Below are positions 9,346 through 19,851 of a stretch of 45,506 bases of DNA, piece by piece. The notes beneath the pieces are model-generated. The model was not told the DNA's origin. It worked only from the letters and a program-made list of their open reading frames with translations, and did no database searches. Made by a program: the position numbers and the translations under genes. Source of the stretch: Thioclava sp. SK-1 (GTDB lineage: Bacteria > Pseudomonadota > Alphaproteobacteria > Rhodobacterales > Rhodobacteraceae); NCBI RefSeq assembly GCF_001705665.1, contig NZ_MDHA01000080.1, forward strand, positions 1 through 45,506, given 5' to 3'. Numbering within the stretch: position 1 is the first letter of the stretch; the number at the start of each line of letters is the position of its first letter.

Positions 9346-11607
9346 TTAATGCCCGATATTGCACGCGGCAATCGCTGCGAGGTTCAAGATATCATTCACC
9401 GTTGAGGTGCTGGAGCAGATCTGAATCGGATGGCTGATGCCCGTCAACATCGGGCCAATCACGGTTGCCCCAGCCATTTCCTGCAGCAACTTGACCGAGA
9501 TAGAGGCCGAATGTCGCGCCGGCACCACCAAAACATTGGCCGGCCCCGACAGACGGCAGAATTCATACTGCTTCATCACCTCGGGGTTCAATGCGACATC
9601 CACGGCCATTTCGCCGTCATATTCAAAATCAACGCCGCGCGAGTCCAAAACCTGCGGCGCAAGATGCATCTTGGTCGCGCGTTCTGACACCGGATAGCCA
9701 AATGTCGAGAATGAGCAGAAGGCCACTCGCGGCTCAAGCCCAAGGCTGCGCGCAACATGCGCCCCACGGATCGCGATATCAGCCAAATCGTTTTCATCAG
9801 GCCATTCATGGGCCAGCGTATCGCCAATCAGGACGATTTTACCCTTGTATAGCAGGGCAGAAATGCCAACGGCACCGCCATCGACATCGGCATCGACAAC
9901 CTTATTGATCCGCTCCAGCACATGTGCAGATTTCCGTGTGGCGCCGGTAATCATCGCATCGCCATGTCCACGCACCAATTTAAGCGCCGCAAAAATATGG
10001 CGGTCACGCGTGGCCATTTTATGGGCATCTTCTTGGTCAACGCCTTTGCGCTGCAACCGCTGATATAGATAATCGCGGTAATCATCCAAATGTTTGGAAT
10101 TGGCAGCGTTGACGACCTGCAGCTCGCGGTAGGCATCGCCCATCCCGGCCGCTTCGAGCTTTTCACGCACCTCTGCCTCACGGCCCACAACGACCGAACG
10201 GCCCATACCAGAGCGCTGCCACGCCACTGCAGCACGCAGCACACGCGGGTCATCACCCTCGGCCCAGATCATCCGTGCCTGTTTTGCCCGCGCCCGGTTA
10301 TGGATCCCCTCAAGGATGGACGCCGTCGGATCCATACGCGCCTTCAGACTTTGGGCATAGCCATCCATATCAATGATCGGGCGCCGCGCCACGCCAGTGT
10401 CCATACCCGCCTTTGCCACCGCTGGTGGGATCACATGAATCAAACGCGGATCGAACGGGGTTGGAATGATATAATCACGCCCGAAGGTCAGCTTCCGGCC
10501 ATAGGCCACGGCAACCTCATCCGGAACATCCTCGCGTGCCAATTCCGCCAAGGCCTGTGCGCAGGCAATCTTCATCTCATCGTTGATCGCGCGGGCATGA
10601 ATATCCAAAGCCCCACGGAACAGATAGGGGAAGCCAAGAACGTTATTCACCTGATTGGGGTAATCTGAACGCCCTGTGGCGACAATCGCATCCTCACGGA
10701 CCTCATGTGCCTCTTCGGGTGTGATCTCTGGATCGGGGTTCGCCATCGCAAAGATCACCGGGTTGTCCGCCATCGAAGCAACCATTGCCTGGGTCACCGC
10801 GCCCTTGGCCGAAACGCCCAAAAAGACATCGGCGCCCGACATCGCCTCTTCCAAGGTACGCGCGTCGGTATTGGCGGCATGGGCGGATTTCCATTGGTTC
10901 ATATTTTCGGTGCGACCTTGATAGATCACACCTTTGGTGTCGCACATGATGCAATTGTCATGCTGCGCACCCATCGCCTTGACCAGCTCTAGGCAGGCGA
11001 TCCCCGCAGCGCCAGCCCCGTTCAAAACAATCTTACAATCTTCGATCTTCTTACCGGAGATTTCCAACGCATTCAAAAGCCCAGCGGCGCAGATGACCGC
11101 CGTTCCATGCTGATCATCATGGAACACGGGAATATCCATCTGTTCCTTCAGCGTCTGCTCAATGATGAAACATTCCGGTGCTTTGATGTCTTCCAGATTG
11201 ATGCCGCCAAATGTCGGCTCCATCAATTTGACGGCGCGGATGATCTCATCAGGGTCTTGTGTGTCCAGCTCGATATCAACCGCGTTCACATCGGCGAATT
11301 TTTTGAACAGTACCGCCTTACCTTCCATCACGGGCTTGGACGCCAAAGCGCCCAGATTGCCCAGACCAAGGATCGCAGAGCCATTGGAAATCACGCCAAC
11401 CATATTGCCTTTGACGGTGTAATCATACGCGCGCTCAGGGTCTTTAGCGATTTCTTCAACCGGAACCGCAACGCCGGGGCTATAGGCCAGCGAAAGGTCA
11501 CGTTGCGTGGTCATCGGGGTCGACGGCGTGATGTCGAATTTTCCCGCACGCGGTTCAAGGTGGTAACTAAGCGCATCTTCGCGCGTGATCTTGGTTTTGC
11601 TGGACAT
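9346..11607 (-). CDS. maeB: NADP-dependent malic enzyme with phosphotransacetylase-like C domain
   Basis: A 753-residue multidomain malic enzyme that decarboxylates malate to pyruvate, linking the TCA cycle to pyruvate and NADPH supply. Residues 1 to about 430 are the malic enzyme part: YSPGVAVPVEEIAKDP, the divalent-metal region PVFHDDQHGTA, and the nucleotide-binding IVLNGAGAAGIACLELV. Residues from about 440 are a phosphate-acetyltransferase-like domain, generally regulatory and inactive in MaeB proteins. Length matches the MaeB class. It is divergent from mutS and has its own terminator at 9287-9320. Confidence 0.96.
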   Translation of the reverse strand: MSSKTKITREDALSYHLEPRAGKFDITPSTPMTTQRDLSLAYSPGVAVPVEEIAKDPERAYDYTVKGNMVGVISNGSAILGLGNLGALASKPVMEGKAVLFKKFADVNAVDIELDTQDPDEIIRAVKLMEPTFGGINLEDIKAPECFIIEQTLKEQMDIPVFHDDQHGTAVICAAGLLNALEISGKKIEDCKIVLNGAGAAGIACLELVKAMGAQHDNCIMCDTKGVIYQGRTENMNQWKSAHAANTDARTLEEAMSGADVFLGVSAKGAVTQAMVASMADNPVIFAMANPDPEITPEEAHEVREDAIVATGRSDYPNQVNNVLGFPYLFRGALDIHARAINDEMKIACAQALAELAREDVPDEVAVAYGRKLTFGRDYIIPTPFDPRLIHVIPPAVAKAGMDTGVARRPIIDMDGYAQSLKARMDPTASILEGIHNRARAKQARMIWAEGDDPRVLRAAVAWQRSGMGRSVVVGREAEVREKLEAAGMGDAYRELQVVNAANSKHLDDYRDYLYQRLQRKGVDQEDAHKMATRDRHIFAALKLVRGHGDAMITGATRKSAHVLERINKVVDADVDGGAVGISALLYKGKIVLIGDTLAHEWPDENDLADIAIRGAHVARSLGLEPRVAFCSFSTFGYPVSERATKMHLAPQVLDSRGVDFEYDGEMAVDVALNPEVMKQYEFCRLSGPANVLVVPARHSASISVKLLQEMAGATVIGPMLTGISHPIQICSSTSTVNDILNLAAIAACNIGH

Positions 11608-11736
11608 AGGGCCATTCCTCCTGCAGACGACCTGTCTTAACCAAGCGGTGCCGCGCGCTCAATGGAATTGCGGTATCGGCACTGCTTTTGTAGGGTGCGC
11701 GACGGATTGAACGCGTGCGTTTTCAAAGGGGATCTC

Positions 11737-14382
11737 ATGGCAAAGCCGACCGTCACACCTATGATGGAGCAATATTTGGGGATCAAAGCCGCCAATCCGG
11801 GCGCGTTGCTGTTCTACCGAATGGGCGATTTCTATGAGATGTTCTTTGACGATGCGGTGGCCGCAGCCGCAGCGCTGGATATCGCGCTGACCAAACGCGG
11901 CACGCATGAGGGCAAGGATATCGCCATGTGTGGCGTGCCCGTCCATGCCGCCGAGGGCTATTTGCTAACATTGATCCGCAAAGGGTTTCGCGTGGCCGTC
12001 GCAGAGCAGCTGGAAGACCCGGCAGAGGCAAAAAAGCGCGGCTATAAGGCGGTCGTGAAACGCGATGTGGTGCGTCTGGTCACGCCGGGCACCTTGACCG
12101 AGGAATCCTTGCTGGAAGCGCGGCGCCATAATTTTCTGGCCGCGTATTCGTGCATGCGAGATGAGGGCGCATTGGCCTGGGTCGATATTTCAACGGGCGA
12201 GTTTCGCGTTATGGCCTGCCCCCTGCCACGGCTTGGCCCCGAGCTGGCCCGGCTAAGCCCACGAGAGCTGTTGATCAGTGATATGATCGAACCGGATGTC
12301 GCGCCAATCGCACAGGATATGCAGGCGGCCCTGACGGTGCAGCCGCGCGCGTCATTCGACTCTGGTGCCGCGCAAAACCGGTTATGCGACCTTTATGCCG
12401 TGGGGGCGTTGGACGCTTTTGGCAACTTCTCCCGGGCGGAAGTGTCCGCCATGGGGGCCATCGTCGATTATCTGAATATGACCCAGCGCGGCAAATTGCC
12501 ATTGCTGCGCCATCCCACCCGTGAAGAGGCCGGACAAATCGTTCAGATCGACGCCGCGACCCGACGCAATCTGGAATTGACACAGGCGCTGTCAGGGGGG
12601 CGTGACGGATCGCTGCTACATGCAATCGACCGCACGGTGACCGCCGGTGGCGCGCGACTTTTGGAACGCAGGATCGCTGCCCCTTCACGCGATTTGGCAC
12701 AAATCCATGCGCGCCACGGTGCGGTGCGTTTCATGCTCAATGACGGTCGCTTTTCTGAAGATCTGCGTAATAATTTGAAACGCTGTGCGGATATGGATCG
12801 GGCCCTGTCGCGGCTGGCGCTGGACCGGGGCGGCCCGCGCGACATGGCGGCCATCCGGAACGCGCTGGCGCAATCCGGGATCATTGCAGAACAAATCCTG
12901 CGCTCTGACGCGCCAGAGCTTTTGAAATCTGCAGCCAATGCCCTGTTGGGCCATGATAACCTTGTTGCCCTGCTGGATGCTGCCCTGATTGCAGAGCCAC
13001 CTTTGTTAAACCGCGATGGCGGATTTATCGCGCCAAGCTATGACGAGGATCTGGACCAAACCCGCAAACTGCGCGATGAGGGCCGCGGCGTAATCGCTGG
13101 AATGCAGGCACAATATGCCCAAGACACAGGCATTTCCGCACTGAAAATCAAGCATAACAACGTGCTGGGATATTTCATCGAATGCACGGCCACCCACGCA
13201 GAAAAAATGCTTAGCGCGCCGCTGTCAGAACGGTTCATCCATCGCCAAACCACGGCCAATCAGGTCCGTTTCACAACCGTCGAATTAAGCGAGCTGGAAA
13301 CCAAAATCCACAACGCCGGGTCGCGTGCGCTGGAAATTGAAAAACGGCTATATGACAGCCTGAAACAGGCGATCTTGGCGCAGGCGGGGCCGATAGGCGA
13401 CGCATCGCGCGCATTGGCAGAGGTGGATCTGACCAGCGCTTTCGCAGATCTGGCACTGGGCGCAGATTGGACCGAGCCGCGCGTCGATGGCTCCCGTGCG
13501 TTCGACATCACAGGCGGGCGCCATCCGGTGGTCGAAGCCGCGCTTAAACGCTCGGGAGAGCCTTTCATCGCCAATGATTGCGCACTGACCGATGACAGCA
13601 CCCCTGCTATCTGGTTGCTGACCGGCCCAAACATGGCAGGTAAATCCACATTCCTGCGCCAGAACGCAATTATTGCGCTGCTGGCACAAGCTGGCAGTTT
13701 CGTGCCTGCAACCCGGGCGCATATCGGTCTGGTCAGCCAACTGTTCTCGCGCGTAGGTGCCGCAGATGATCTGGCGCGCGGGCGGTCGACTTTTATGGTG
13801 GAAATGGTCGAAACCGCTGCAATTTTGAATCAGGCCGATGACCGCGCCCTGGTGATCTTGGATGAAATCGGCCGTGGCACAGCAACCTATGACGGGCTGT
13901 CGATCGCCTGGGCCGTAATGGAGCACCTGCATCAGACCAACCGCTGCCGTGCGCTTTTCGCCACCCATTACCATGAGATGACGGCCCTATCGGCCAAGCT
14001 GGATGGCGTAGAAAATGCCACCGTTTCGGTCAAGGAACATATGGGCGATGTGATCTTCTTGCATGAGGTAAAAAAGGGTGCGGCAGATCGGTCTTATGGT
14101 GTGCAGGTCGCCCGGCTGGCCGGGTTGCCGCAAACGGTGGTGGACCGTGCCCGCGTGGTGTTGGATGCGCTGGAACAAGGCGACCGTGAAAGCGGATCAC
14201 GCAAACAGATGGTGATTGATGATCTGCCGCTATTTTCGGCTGCGCCACCACCACCCCCTACCGCCCCTGCCGCACCCTCAGATGTGGAGGCGCAACTGCG
14301 CGATCTCAACCCAGATGACCTAAGCCCGCGCGAAGCGTTGCAAGCGCTGTATGATCTGCGCCAGCTCCTGCCCAAGGCATAA
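11737..14382 (+). CDS. mutS: DNA mismatch repair protein MutS
   Basis: An 881-residue mismatch-recognition ATPase. The mismatch-binding Phe-x-Glu motif is in RMGDFYEMFFDDA near the N terminus. The Walker A motif LLTGPNMAGKSTFLRQ is at about residue 626, followed by ILDEIGRGTATYDG (Walker B and signature region) and FATHYHEMT. A proline-rich linker (about 845) precedes the short C-terminal dimerisation segment. The start is ATG 11737 with AGGGG upstream. The longer in-frame ATG at 11662 adds 25 residues unlike the family. It is divergent from maeB, so promoters of both genes lie within 11608-11736. Confidence 0.97.
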   Translation: MAKPTVTPMMEQYLGIKAANPGALLFYRMGDFYEMFFDDAVAAAAALDIALTKRGTHEGKDIAMCGVPVHAAEGYLLTLIRKGFRVAVAEQLEDPAEAKKRGYKAVVKRDVVRLVTPGTLTEESLLEARRHNFLAAYSCMRDEGALAWVDISTGEFRVMACPLPRLGPELARLSPRELLISDMIEPDVAPIAQDMQAALTVQPRASFDSGAAQNRLCDLYAVGALDAFGNFSRAEVSAMGAIVDYLNMTQRGKLPLLRHPTREEAGQIVQIDAATRRNLELTQALSGGRDGSLLHAIDRTVTAGGARLLERRIAAPSRDLAQIHARHGAVRFMLNDGRFSEDLRNNLKRCADMDRALSRLALDRGGPRDMAAIRNALAQSGIIAEQILRSDAPELLKSAANALLGHDNLVALLDAALIAEPPLLNRDGGFIAPSYDEDLDQTRKLRDEGRGVIAGMQAQYAQDTGISALKIKHNNVLGYFIECTATHAEKMLSAPLSERFIHRQTTANQVRFTTVELSELETKIHNAGSRALEIEKRLYDSLKQAILAQAGPIGDASRALAEVDLTSAFADLALGADWTEPRVDGSRAFDITGGRHPVVEAALKRSGEPFIANDCALTDDSTPAIWLLTGPNMAGKSTFLRQNAIIALLAQAGSFVPATRAHIGLVSQLFSRVGAADDLARGRSTFMVEMVETAAILNQADDRALVILDEIGRGTATYDGLSIAWAVMEHLHQTNRCRALFATHYHEMTALSAKLDGVENATVSVKEHMGDVIFLHEVKKGAADRSYGVQVARLAGLPQTVVDRARVVLDALEQGDRESGSRKQMVIDDLPLFSAAPPPPPTAPAAPSDVEAQLRDLNPDDLSPREALQALYDLRQLLPKA

Positions 14383-14417
14383 AAAACCGCCCCGCACCAT
14401 ATTGGCGCAGGGCGGTT
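14381..14417 (-). terminator. Intrinsic terminator of lolA (between convergent mutS and lolA)
   Basis: An 8-bp stem AACCGCCC/GGGCGGTT (14385-14392 with 14410-14417) followed on the minus strand by six T. It may also slow mutS transcripts but has no T-run on the plus strand. Confidence 0.8.
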
Positions 14418-14442
14418 ACAGCTTTCCCGAATTGAGGCAGGT

Positions 14443-15048
14443 TTAGCCCCCGCGCTTAATTTGTTCTGTCTTGATCGAAAATAGCGAAGCGCCCATCGTG
14501 CCGCCTTTTTGTAAATCCCCCAGAATCACAGTGGTTTTCGCGCCGGTATCATCGGTCACGACCCATTGGCGCAATTCTGTCGGTTGGGCGGTGAACACCA
14601 TCTGAATATTACCATATTCCGGATGCGCCGGATCTTGCGCCGTGACGATAGTCTTGGCGCCATCCTCACGGTGGTTGGTGACCATCCCCGATTGCGCCAA
14701 ATTTACATTCCGATCCAAGATCAGCTTCAACGGCGTCTTGGACAGCGGATATTGTTCAGGCCGCGACAGGTTCGACTTTCCATCGAAAATCCCGACCTGA
14801 CTACCGCCAGCAATCACCAATGTGTTGTCATTGTCATATTCAAACCGCGCCCGACCGGGGCGTTTGATATAGACAGTCCCGGTTGAGATCGAGCCATCGG
14901 CATTCACCTGGGTGAATTTCGATTGCACGGTCGTCAAGCCGTTCAGATAATTTGAAATTTGTCCCAGCGGGATCGCATCCGCAACTGCGGGTACGGCCAG
15001 GGCAAGGGCGAAAACGGGCGCAAGCGCGATGCGAAAAATCTGTTTCAT
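14443..15048 (-). CDS. lolA: Outer-membrane lipoprotein carrier protein LolA
   Basis: A 201-residue periplasmic carrier that moves lipoproteins from the inner-membrane LolCDE complex to the outer membrane. A signal peptide (MKQIFRIALAPVFALALAVP, cut near AVADA) precedes the LolA fold. Family features are QSKFTQVNADGSISTGTVYI and RPGRARFEYDNDNTLVIAGG near the N terminus and WVVTDDTGAKTTVIL towards the C terminus. I start at ATG 15048 so that the signal peptide is N-terminal; an upstream in-frame ATG at 15090 would bury it. It lies downstream of ftsK on the same strand but is separated by a terminator, a pairing common in Alphaproteobacteria. Confidence 0.92.
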   Translation of the reverse strand: MKQIFRIALAPVFALALAVPAVADAIPLGQISNYLNGLTTVQSKFTQVNADGSISTGTVYIKRPGRARFEYDNDNTLVIAGGSQVGIFDGKSNLSRPEQYPLSKTPLKLILDRNVNLAQSGMVTNHREDGAKTIVTAQDPAHPEYGNIQMVFTAQPTELRQWVVTDDTGAKTTVILGDLQKGGTMGASLFSIKTEQIKRGG

Positions 15049-15074
15049 ACAGCCTAAGCTAGGTAGATTTTCGG

Positions 15075-15113
15075 AAATAAAAAGCCCCACCAGATCAACT
15101 CCGGCGGGGCTTT
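15075..15113 (-). terminator. Intrinsic terminator of ftsK
   Basis: An 8-bp stem AAAGCCCC/GGGGCTTT (15081-15088 with 15106-15113), followed on the minus strand by a T-rich tract. It sits 22 nt after the ftsK stop. Confidence 0.8.
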
Positions 15114-15135
15114 GATCACATAAGATCCAAGAATG

Positions 15136-18100
15136 TTACGTTTCAGGGATCAAGATCTCTCGTTTGCCGACATGATTGGCGCTGGACACGACATGCTCTG
15201 CTTCCATCTGCTCCACCAAACGGGCAGCTTTGTTATAGCCGATGCCTAGTTTTCTCTGGATATAAGAGGTTGAGCATTTGCGGTCCTTCGCCACAATCGC
15301 CACGGCCTGATCATACAGCGCATCTTCGCCGCCGGTGTTCCCCCCGGTGTTCAGGCCCAGAACTGCGTCGATATCGCTGGCTTTTTCATCCTCGGGGCCT
15401 TCAACCACGCCAGACATATAGCTTGGCGGACCGAAAGATTTCAGATGGTTGACGATTTCCTCAACCTCTTCATCCGATACGAACGGGCCGTGAATACGGG
15501 TCAGGCGTGAACCGGTGCCCATATACAGCATGTCGCCCATGCCAAGCAGCTGTTCTGCGCCTTGTTCGCCCAAAATCGTGCGGCTATCAATTTTCGACGT
15601 AACCTGGAAAGAGATCCGGGTTGGGAAGTTCGCCTTGATCGTTCCGGTGATCACGTCCACCGACGGTCGCTGTGTCGCCATGATCAGGTGAATCCCCGAT
15701 GCCCGTGCCATCTGCGCAAGACGCTGAATGCAAGCTTCAATCTCTTTGCCCGCAACCATCATCAGGTCGGCCATTTCGTCAACGATCACGACAATATAGG
15801 GGAAAGGCTCTGGCTGGAATTCATCGGTTTCAAACACGGGCTCGCCGGTTTCTTCATCAAAGCCGGTCTGCACGGTGCGCTTGAACATCTCTCCCTTCGC
15901 AAGGGTTTCTTTCACGCGGCCGTTATACCCTTCGATATTGCGCACGCCCATTTTGGACATTTTGCGATACCGGTCTTCCATTTCACCCACGACCCATTTC
16001 AACGCGACAACCGCCTTTTTGGGGTCGGTCACAACCGGGGATAACAGATGCGGGATACCGTCATAGACCGACAGTTCCAACATCTTCGGGTCAATCATGA
16101 TCATCCGGCATTCTTCTGGCGACAGCTTATACAGCAGCGACAAAATCATCGTGTTGATTGCGACGGATTTACCCGAGCCGGTGGTCCCTGCAATCAGCAA
16201 ATGCGGCATCTTGGCAAGGTTGGCAACAATCGGGTCGCCGCCAATATCTTTGCCCAACGCCAAAGGCAAACGCATATTGCTGTCGCCAAAATCGCGTGCT
16301 GACAGAATCTCGCGCAGCACCACCTTTTCGCGATGATCATTTGGCAATTCGATACCGATTACGGTGCGCCCCGGCACGGTCGACACGCGCGCCGACAGCG
16401 CCGACATGGACCGCGCGATATCATCGGCCAAACCGATCACACGGCTGGCTTTCAGGCCCGGCGCTGGCTCCAGCTCATACATGGTGACAACGGGGCCAGG
16501 ACGCACCGAGACGATTTCACCCTTAACGCCGTAATCATCTAGAACATTTTCCAACATCCGCGCATTTTCTTCCAATGCCTCATCGGCCAATTGGTGGCGT
16601 GTGATCGATGCGGGGTTGGTCAATAAGTTCAGCGGCGGCATTTCATAAGCCAGTTTCGGCTTTGGTTCAAATGCCAGCTTCGGCTGTTGTTCTTCAATCG
16701 CCTGTTTTGACGGGGCGATTGGCTTTTTCACCGGAGCCATCACGCGGCGCGCAGGGGCTTCAGGGATTACCTTGCGATCCAGCCCGACAGGGCGAACCGA
16801 GGCCGGCAGAGACGGGATATCATTATCCTCATCTGGCATGCCAAATTGCGCCATATCACCGTGGTCGTCACCGTCATCATCGGCGCTGGGATCAAATTCC
16901 GGTTCAATCGCCGCAGGCATATCGTTGACAGCACGGCGCTGCAGCGGCTGATAGCCCGCAGCTTCGGCAACAGGCGCTTCGGCAGATGTGTCTGGTGCAG
17001 CGGCGCGGGCTGACACGGTGCCGAATTCTTCCCCCAATGGGGCGAATGCGTCGACCTCGAAGCTATCGAATTCGGTCGGCATCGGCTCGATCTCATCCAT
17101 ATGATAGCCCTGATCGGCCCAATGCGCGTCTTGCATGCCCAGCGCCGTCTCTTGCGCCATGGGGGGCACAGCCGCCGGACGCGGTGCCGGAGGGGCCGTC
17201 GCCACCCGCGGCGCGGTGCCCGGCATAAAGCGTGGTGTCGCCTTCAGCGGTGGTTCAACCTTCAAGGTGGGTTCGATGCGCGGTTCAACACGGGCAGCCG
17301 GCGCAAGCTTGGGCCCGCGTGCCAGACGGCGTGCCACCGCAGCCATCACCGAAGCAGGCGCAGCAGGCTCTGGTTCTGGCGCTGCGACAGGCGCGGAAAC
17401 AGGGGCATAGGCCACTGGTTCACGCTCTGGGTCCGCCCATGCCATTGGCGCTTCCTGGCCGCGATAAACCTCGTCATAGATCTCGTTATCGGCCGGTGCA
17501 TACAGCGCGGGTTCGGCCCGCAATTGTGGCTGCGCGCGACGTTGATGCACGGCCTCTGCAATGCGCGCCTTGATGCGATCTTCGGTCGGCGCAGCCGCTG
17601 GTACAGGATGATAGCTGTCGTAATCTGCCTCGACCAATTCGGGCGCCAGGTCTGCATAGTCCGGTTCGGCATACTGCGTTTCAGGGCGGATGATCCGCGA
17701 CAACAGGCCAGACTTCGCAACAGGCTGCGGCGCATAGTTGTCATCCGCATAGGTTTCATTGTCATAATTAGCCTGCAGCAATGCCTGCTGCTCATCCCAC
17801 ACGGCCTGTTCTGCGGCACGCGCCCGTGCGGCCTCACGACGATCGCGCGCACGTTCTGCCGCGTGGCGTGCCGCCAGCACCGATGCCGACGCCCCACGTC
17901 CCAACAAGGTCATCAACCCCGCATAGACCGCCGCGGAACCAAGATACAGAAAACGACCGATGGTTTTCAGCTCTGGCTTGGTGAAGCCCAACACGAACAC
18001 CGCCATGCCGACGCTAAGCACCGTGAACAGTGCAGATAGGAATTTAAGCCCAAAACCAGATGACACACCCAGGATTTCAATCACAGACCCGGCAATCATA

Positions 18101-18540
18101 TCACCGAAATTGCCACCCATCCCGTAGATGACACCCCATTCGGCATCCGGTTCCAAAAAGGCCGCATGCACAGACACAAGCGCAATGGCCAATGGCAGGA
18201 AAATTGCGCGCGACATCACGCGTTCTTCCCCACGGTGCAAGATAAACCGCAGCCCCCATGCACAGGCACCCGCAGGCAGCAGCCATGCACCGTGGCCGAT
18301 GATGAACATCAAAGGAGAGGCGATCCCAGCCCCGATCCGCCCCAGCCAATTCGCCACAGGCTGATCCGATGACGCCATCCAACTGGGATCTTCAGGCGAA
18401 TAGCTGCCCAACAACATGGCAAACAGCAAAGCAGCAAAAACCAGTGCCGCCCCCATCAATTCTTTACCGCGACGTTCTAGGGCGGCTTGGGTATTGCTGT
18501 CGAACAGCGGATCGCGTTGTCTCATCGGAAATGATGCCAT
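15136..18540 (-). CDS. ftsK: DNA translocase FtsK
   Basis: An 1134-residue septal DNA pump that clears and aligns the chromosome termini at division. N-terminal residues 30 to about 205 hold four hydrophobic membrane segments. A long low-complexity linker rich in Ala, Pro and Glu follows (about 230-590). The motor domain has Walker A ([16 protein letters not shown], near residue 780) and a Walker B region ([14 protein letters not shown]). The last 65 or so residues are the winged-helix gamma domain that reads chromosome polarity sequences ([20 protein letters not shown]). ATG 18540 follows a GAGGACGGGAC stretch; an ATG 5 codons downstream is possible. It starts 13 nt after dapC, suggesting co-transcription. 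Confidence 0.96.
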   Translation of the reverse strand: MASFPMRQRDPLFDSNTQAALERRGKELMGAALVFAALLFAMLLGSYSPEDPSWMASSDQPVANWLGRIGAGIASPLMFIIGHGAWLLPAGACAWGLRFILHRGEERVMSRAIFLPLAIALVSVHAAFLEPDAEWGVIYGMGGNFGDMIAGSVIEILGVSSGFGLKFLSALFTVLSVGMAVFVLGFTKPELKTIGRFLYLGSAAVYAGLMTLLGRGASASVLAARHAAERARDRREAARARAAEQAVWDEQQALLQANYDNETYADDNYAPQPVAKSGLLSRIIRPETQYAEPDYADLAPELVEADYDSYHPVPAAAPTEDRIKARIAEAVHQRRAQPQLRAEPALYAPADNEIYDEVYRGQEAPMAWADPEREPVAYAPVSAPVAAPEPEPAAPASVMAAVARRLARGPKLAPAARVEPRIEPTLKVEPPLKATPRFMPGTAPRVATAPPAPRPAAVPPMAQETALGMQDAHWADQGYHMDEIEPMPTEFDSFEVDAFAPLGEEFGTVSARAAAPDTSAEAPVAEAAGYQPLQRRAVNDMPAAIEPEFDPSADDDGDDHGDMAQFGMPDEDNDIPSLPASVRPVGLDRKVIPEAPARRVMAPVKKPIAPSKQAIEEQQPKLAFEPKPKLAYEMPPLNLLTNPASITRHQLADEALEENARMLENVLDDYGVKGEIVSVRPGPVVTMYELEPAPGLKASRVIGLADDIARSMSALSARVSTVPGRTVIGIELPNDHREKVVLREILSARDFGDSNMRLPLALGKDIGGDPIVANLAKMPHLLIAGTTGSGKSVAINTMILSLLYKLSPEECRMIMIDPKMLELSVYDGIPHLLSPVVTDPKKAVVALKWVVGEMEDRYRKMSKMGVRNIEGYNGRVKETLAKGEMFKRTVQTGFDEETGEPVFETDEFQPEPFPYIVVIVDEMADLMMVAGKEIEACIQRLAQMARASGIHLIMATQRPSVDVITGTIKANFPTRISFQVTSKIDSRTILGEQGAEQLLGMGDMLYMGTGSRLTRIHGPFVSDEEVEEIVNHLKSFGPPSYMSGVVEGPEDEKASDIDAVLGLNTGGNTGGEDALYDQAVAIVAKDRKCSTSYIQRKLGIGYNKAARLVEQMEAEHVVSSANHVGKREILIPET

Positions 18541-18552
18541 CTTGTCCCGTCC

Positions 18553-19731
18553 TCAACCGTAGAGGCAGTCGCGGAGCTTGACCAACCCGCGCTGCGTTTC
18601 TTCTTTTGGGGCAACCAAAGCCACCCGAATATAGCCTGCACCGGGGTTTTCCCCGTTCACATCGCGCGACAGATACGCGCCGGGCAGCACCCGCACACCG
18701 GTTTGCTGCCACAACCGCAAGGCTGCGGCCTCACCATCCTTTACCGGCAACCACAGGAAAAACCCGGCCTCTGGCATGGTGATATCGGGGATACCCGCAA
18801 AGATTTCTTCCGCATCAAGGAATTTCTCAGCATATAGTGCACGGTTGACCACGACATGGTCTTCGTCTTCCCAGACTTTCTGCGCAACATGTTGCAATGG
18901 TTGCGCAATCGGCGCACCGGCATAGGCCCGTAACTGCCGGATCTGCCCCATAGCTGCAGTCCCAGCCGCCACGAAGCCAGAGCGCAACCCCGGCAGGTTT
19001 GACCGTTTCGACAGGGAATGGAAGATCACCACACGTTCAGGATCTGCGCCAATCTCATGTGCCACCTGCAATAATCCTGGCGGCGGATCAAAGCGATACA
19101 GCTCAGAGTAGCATTCATCTGCAAAAATGCGGAAATCATGCTTTTGTGCAAGCCGTAGCAGCTGCGCCAAATACTCCTTCGATGCCACGGCACCCTGCGG
19201 ATTAGCGGGGGAGCAAATGTAAAGGATCGCGGTCCGGTCCAACACTTCGGCAGGCAGGCTGGCGTAATCGGGCATAAACCCGGTCGCCGCCGTGGCTGGC
19301 ACAAACACGGGCTGCGCGGCCGCCGTCAATGCGGCAATCGCATAGACCTGATAAAACGGGTTCGGCATCAAAACGATCGGCTTTTGGCCGTTTTTCTGCT
19401 CGGGGCACAGGGCGATGGCAGCATTAAACAGCCCCTCACGAGTGCCATTCAATGTCATCACACGATCTGTGTCGATGCGCACACCATAGCGGCGGTCGAT
19501 CCAATCCGTAATGGCGCCAAGCAATGCGTCGGTTCCGTGATTGGCCGGGTAACGCCCAAATTCAGCAATATGCGCTGCCAAAACATCGCCCACAAACGCA
19601 GGCATCGGATGACGTGGCTCGCCAATCGTCATCGCAATCGTATCGCCGCCCGGCGCATGCGAGTCCAGCAGCGTGCGCAAACGCGGAAACGCGTATTCGG
19701 GCAGGTTCGAGAACCGCTCGGGAAAATCCAT
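18553..19731 (-). CDS. dapC: Succinyldiaminopimelate aminotransferase (class I/II PLP)
   Basis: A fold-type I aminotransferase of about 392 residues. It fits the alphaproteobacterial DapC type of the lysine/peptidoglycan precursor pathway (N-succinyl-2-amino-6-ketopimelate to succinyl-DAP). Seen features: the N-terminal GEPRHPMP, YPANHGTDALL, the cofactor-binding ICSPANPQGAVAS, FADECYSELYR, and the Schiff-base lysine in SLSKRSNLPGLRSGF. dapF lies 12 kb away in this window. The start could be ATG 19731 (GAGG upstream; matches the family start MDFPERFSNLP) or ATG 19755. Substrate specificity is by family resemblance; other class I transferases are possible. Confidence 0.85.
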   Translation of the reverse strand: MDFPERFSNLPEYAFPRLRTLLDSHAPGGDTIAMTIGEPRHPMPAFVGDVLAAHIAEFGRYPANHGTDALLGAITDWIDRRYGVRIDTDRVMTLNGTREGLFNAAIALCPEQKNGQKPIVLMPNPFYQVYAIAALTAAAQPVFVPATAATGFMPDYASLPAEVLDRTAILYICSPANPQGAVASKEYLAQLLRLAQKHDFRIFADECYSELYRFDPPPGLLQVAHEIGADPERVVIFHSLSKRSNLPGLRSGFVAAGTAAMGQIRQLRAYAGAPIAQPLQHVAQKVWEDEDHVVVNRALYAEKFLDAEEIFAGIPDITMPEAGFFLWLPVKDGEAAALRLWQQTGVRVLPGAYLSRDVNGENPGAGYIRVALVAPKEETQRGLVKLRDCLYG

Positions 19732-19851
19732 CATCGCCTCATGTATCAGGGTCATTTTAGCGCCCTGTTTGCAAACACGTTACCGAAAAGGCACAGGTTT
19801 TGTCCAGCCGTGCGGCCGGTCCAAGACGATTCGCCCCAAAATTGTGGCATT

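Noticed and set aside
15136-18540. Several long plus-strand frames opposite the ftsK linker
   Set aside because: Repeated Ala/Pro/Arg-rich shadow frames of the low-complexity FtsK linker, with no independent support.
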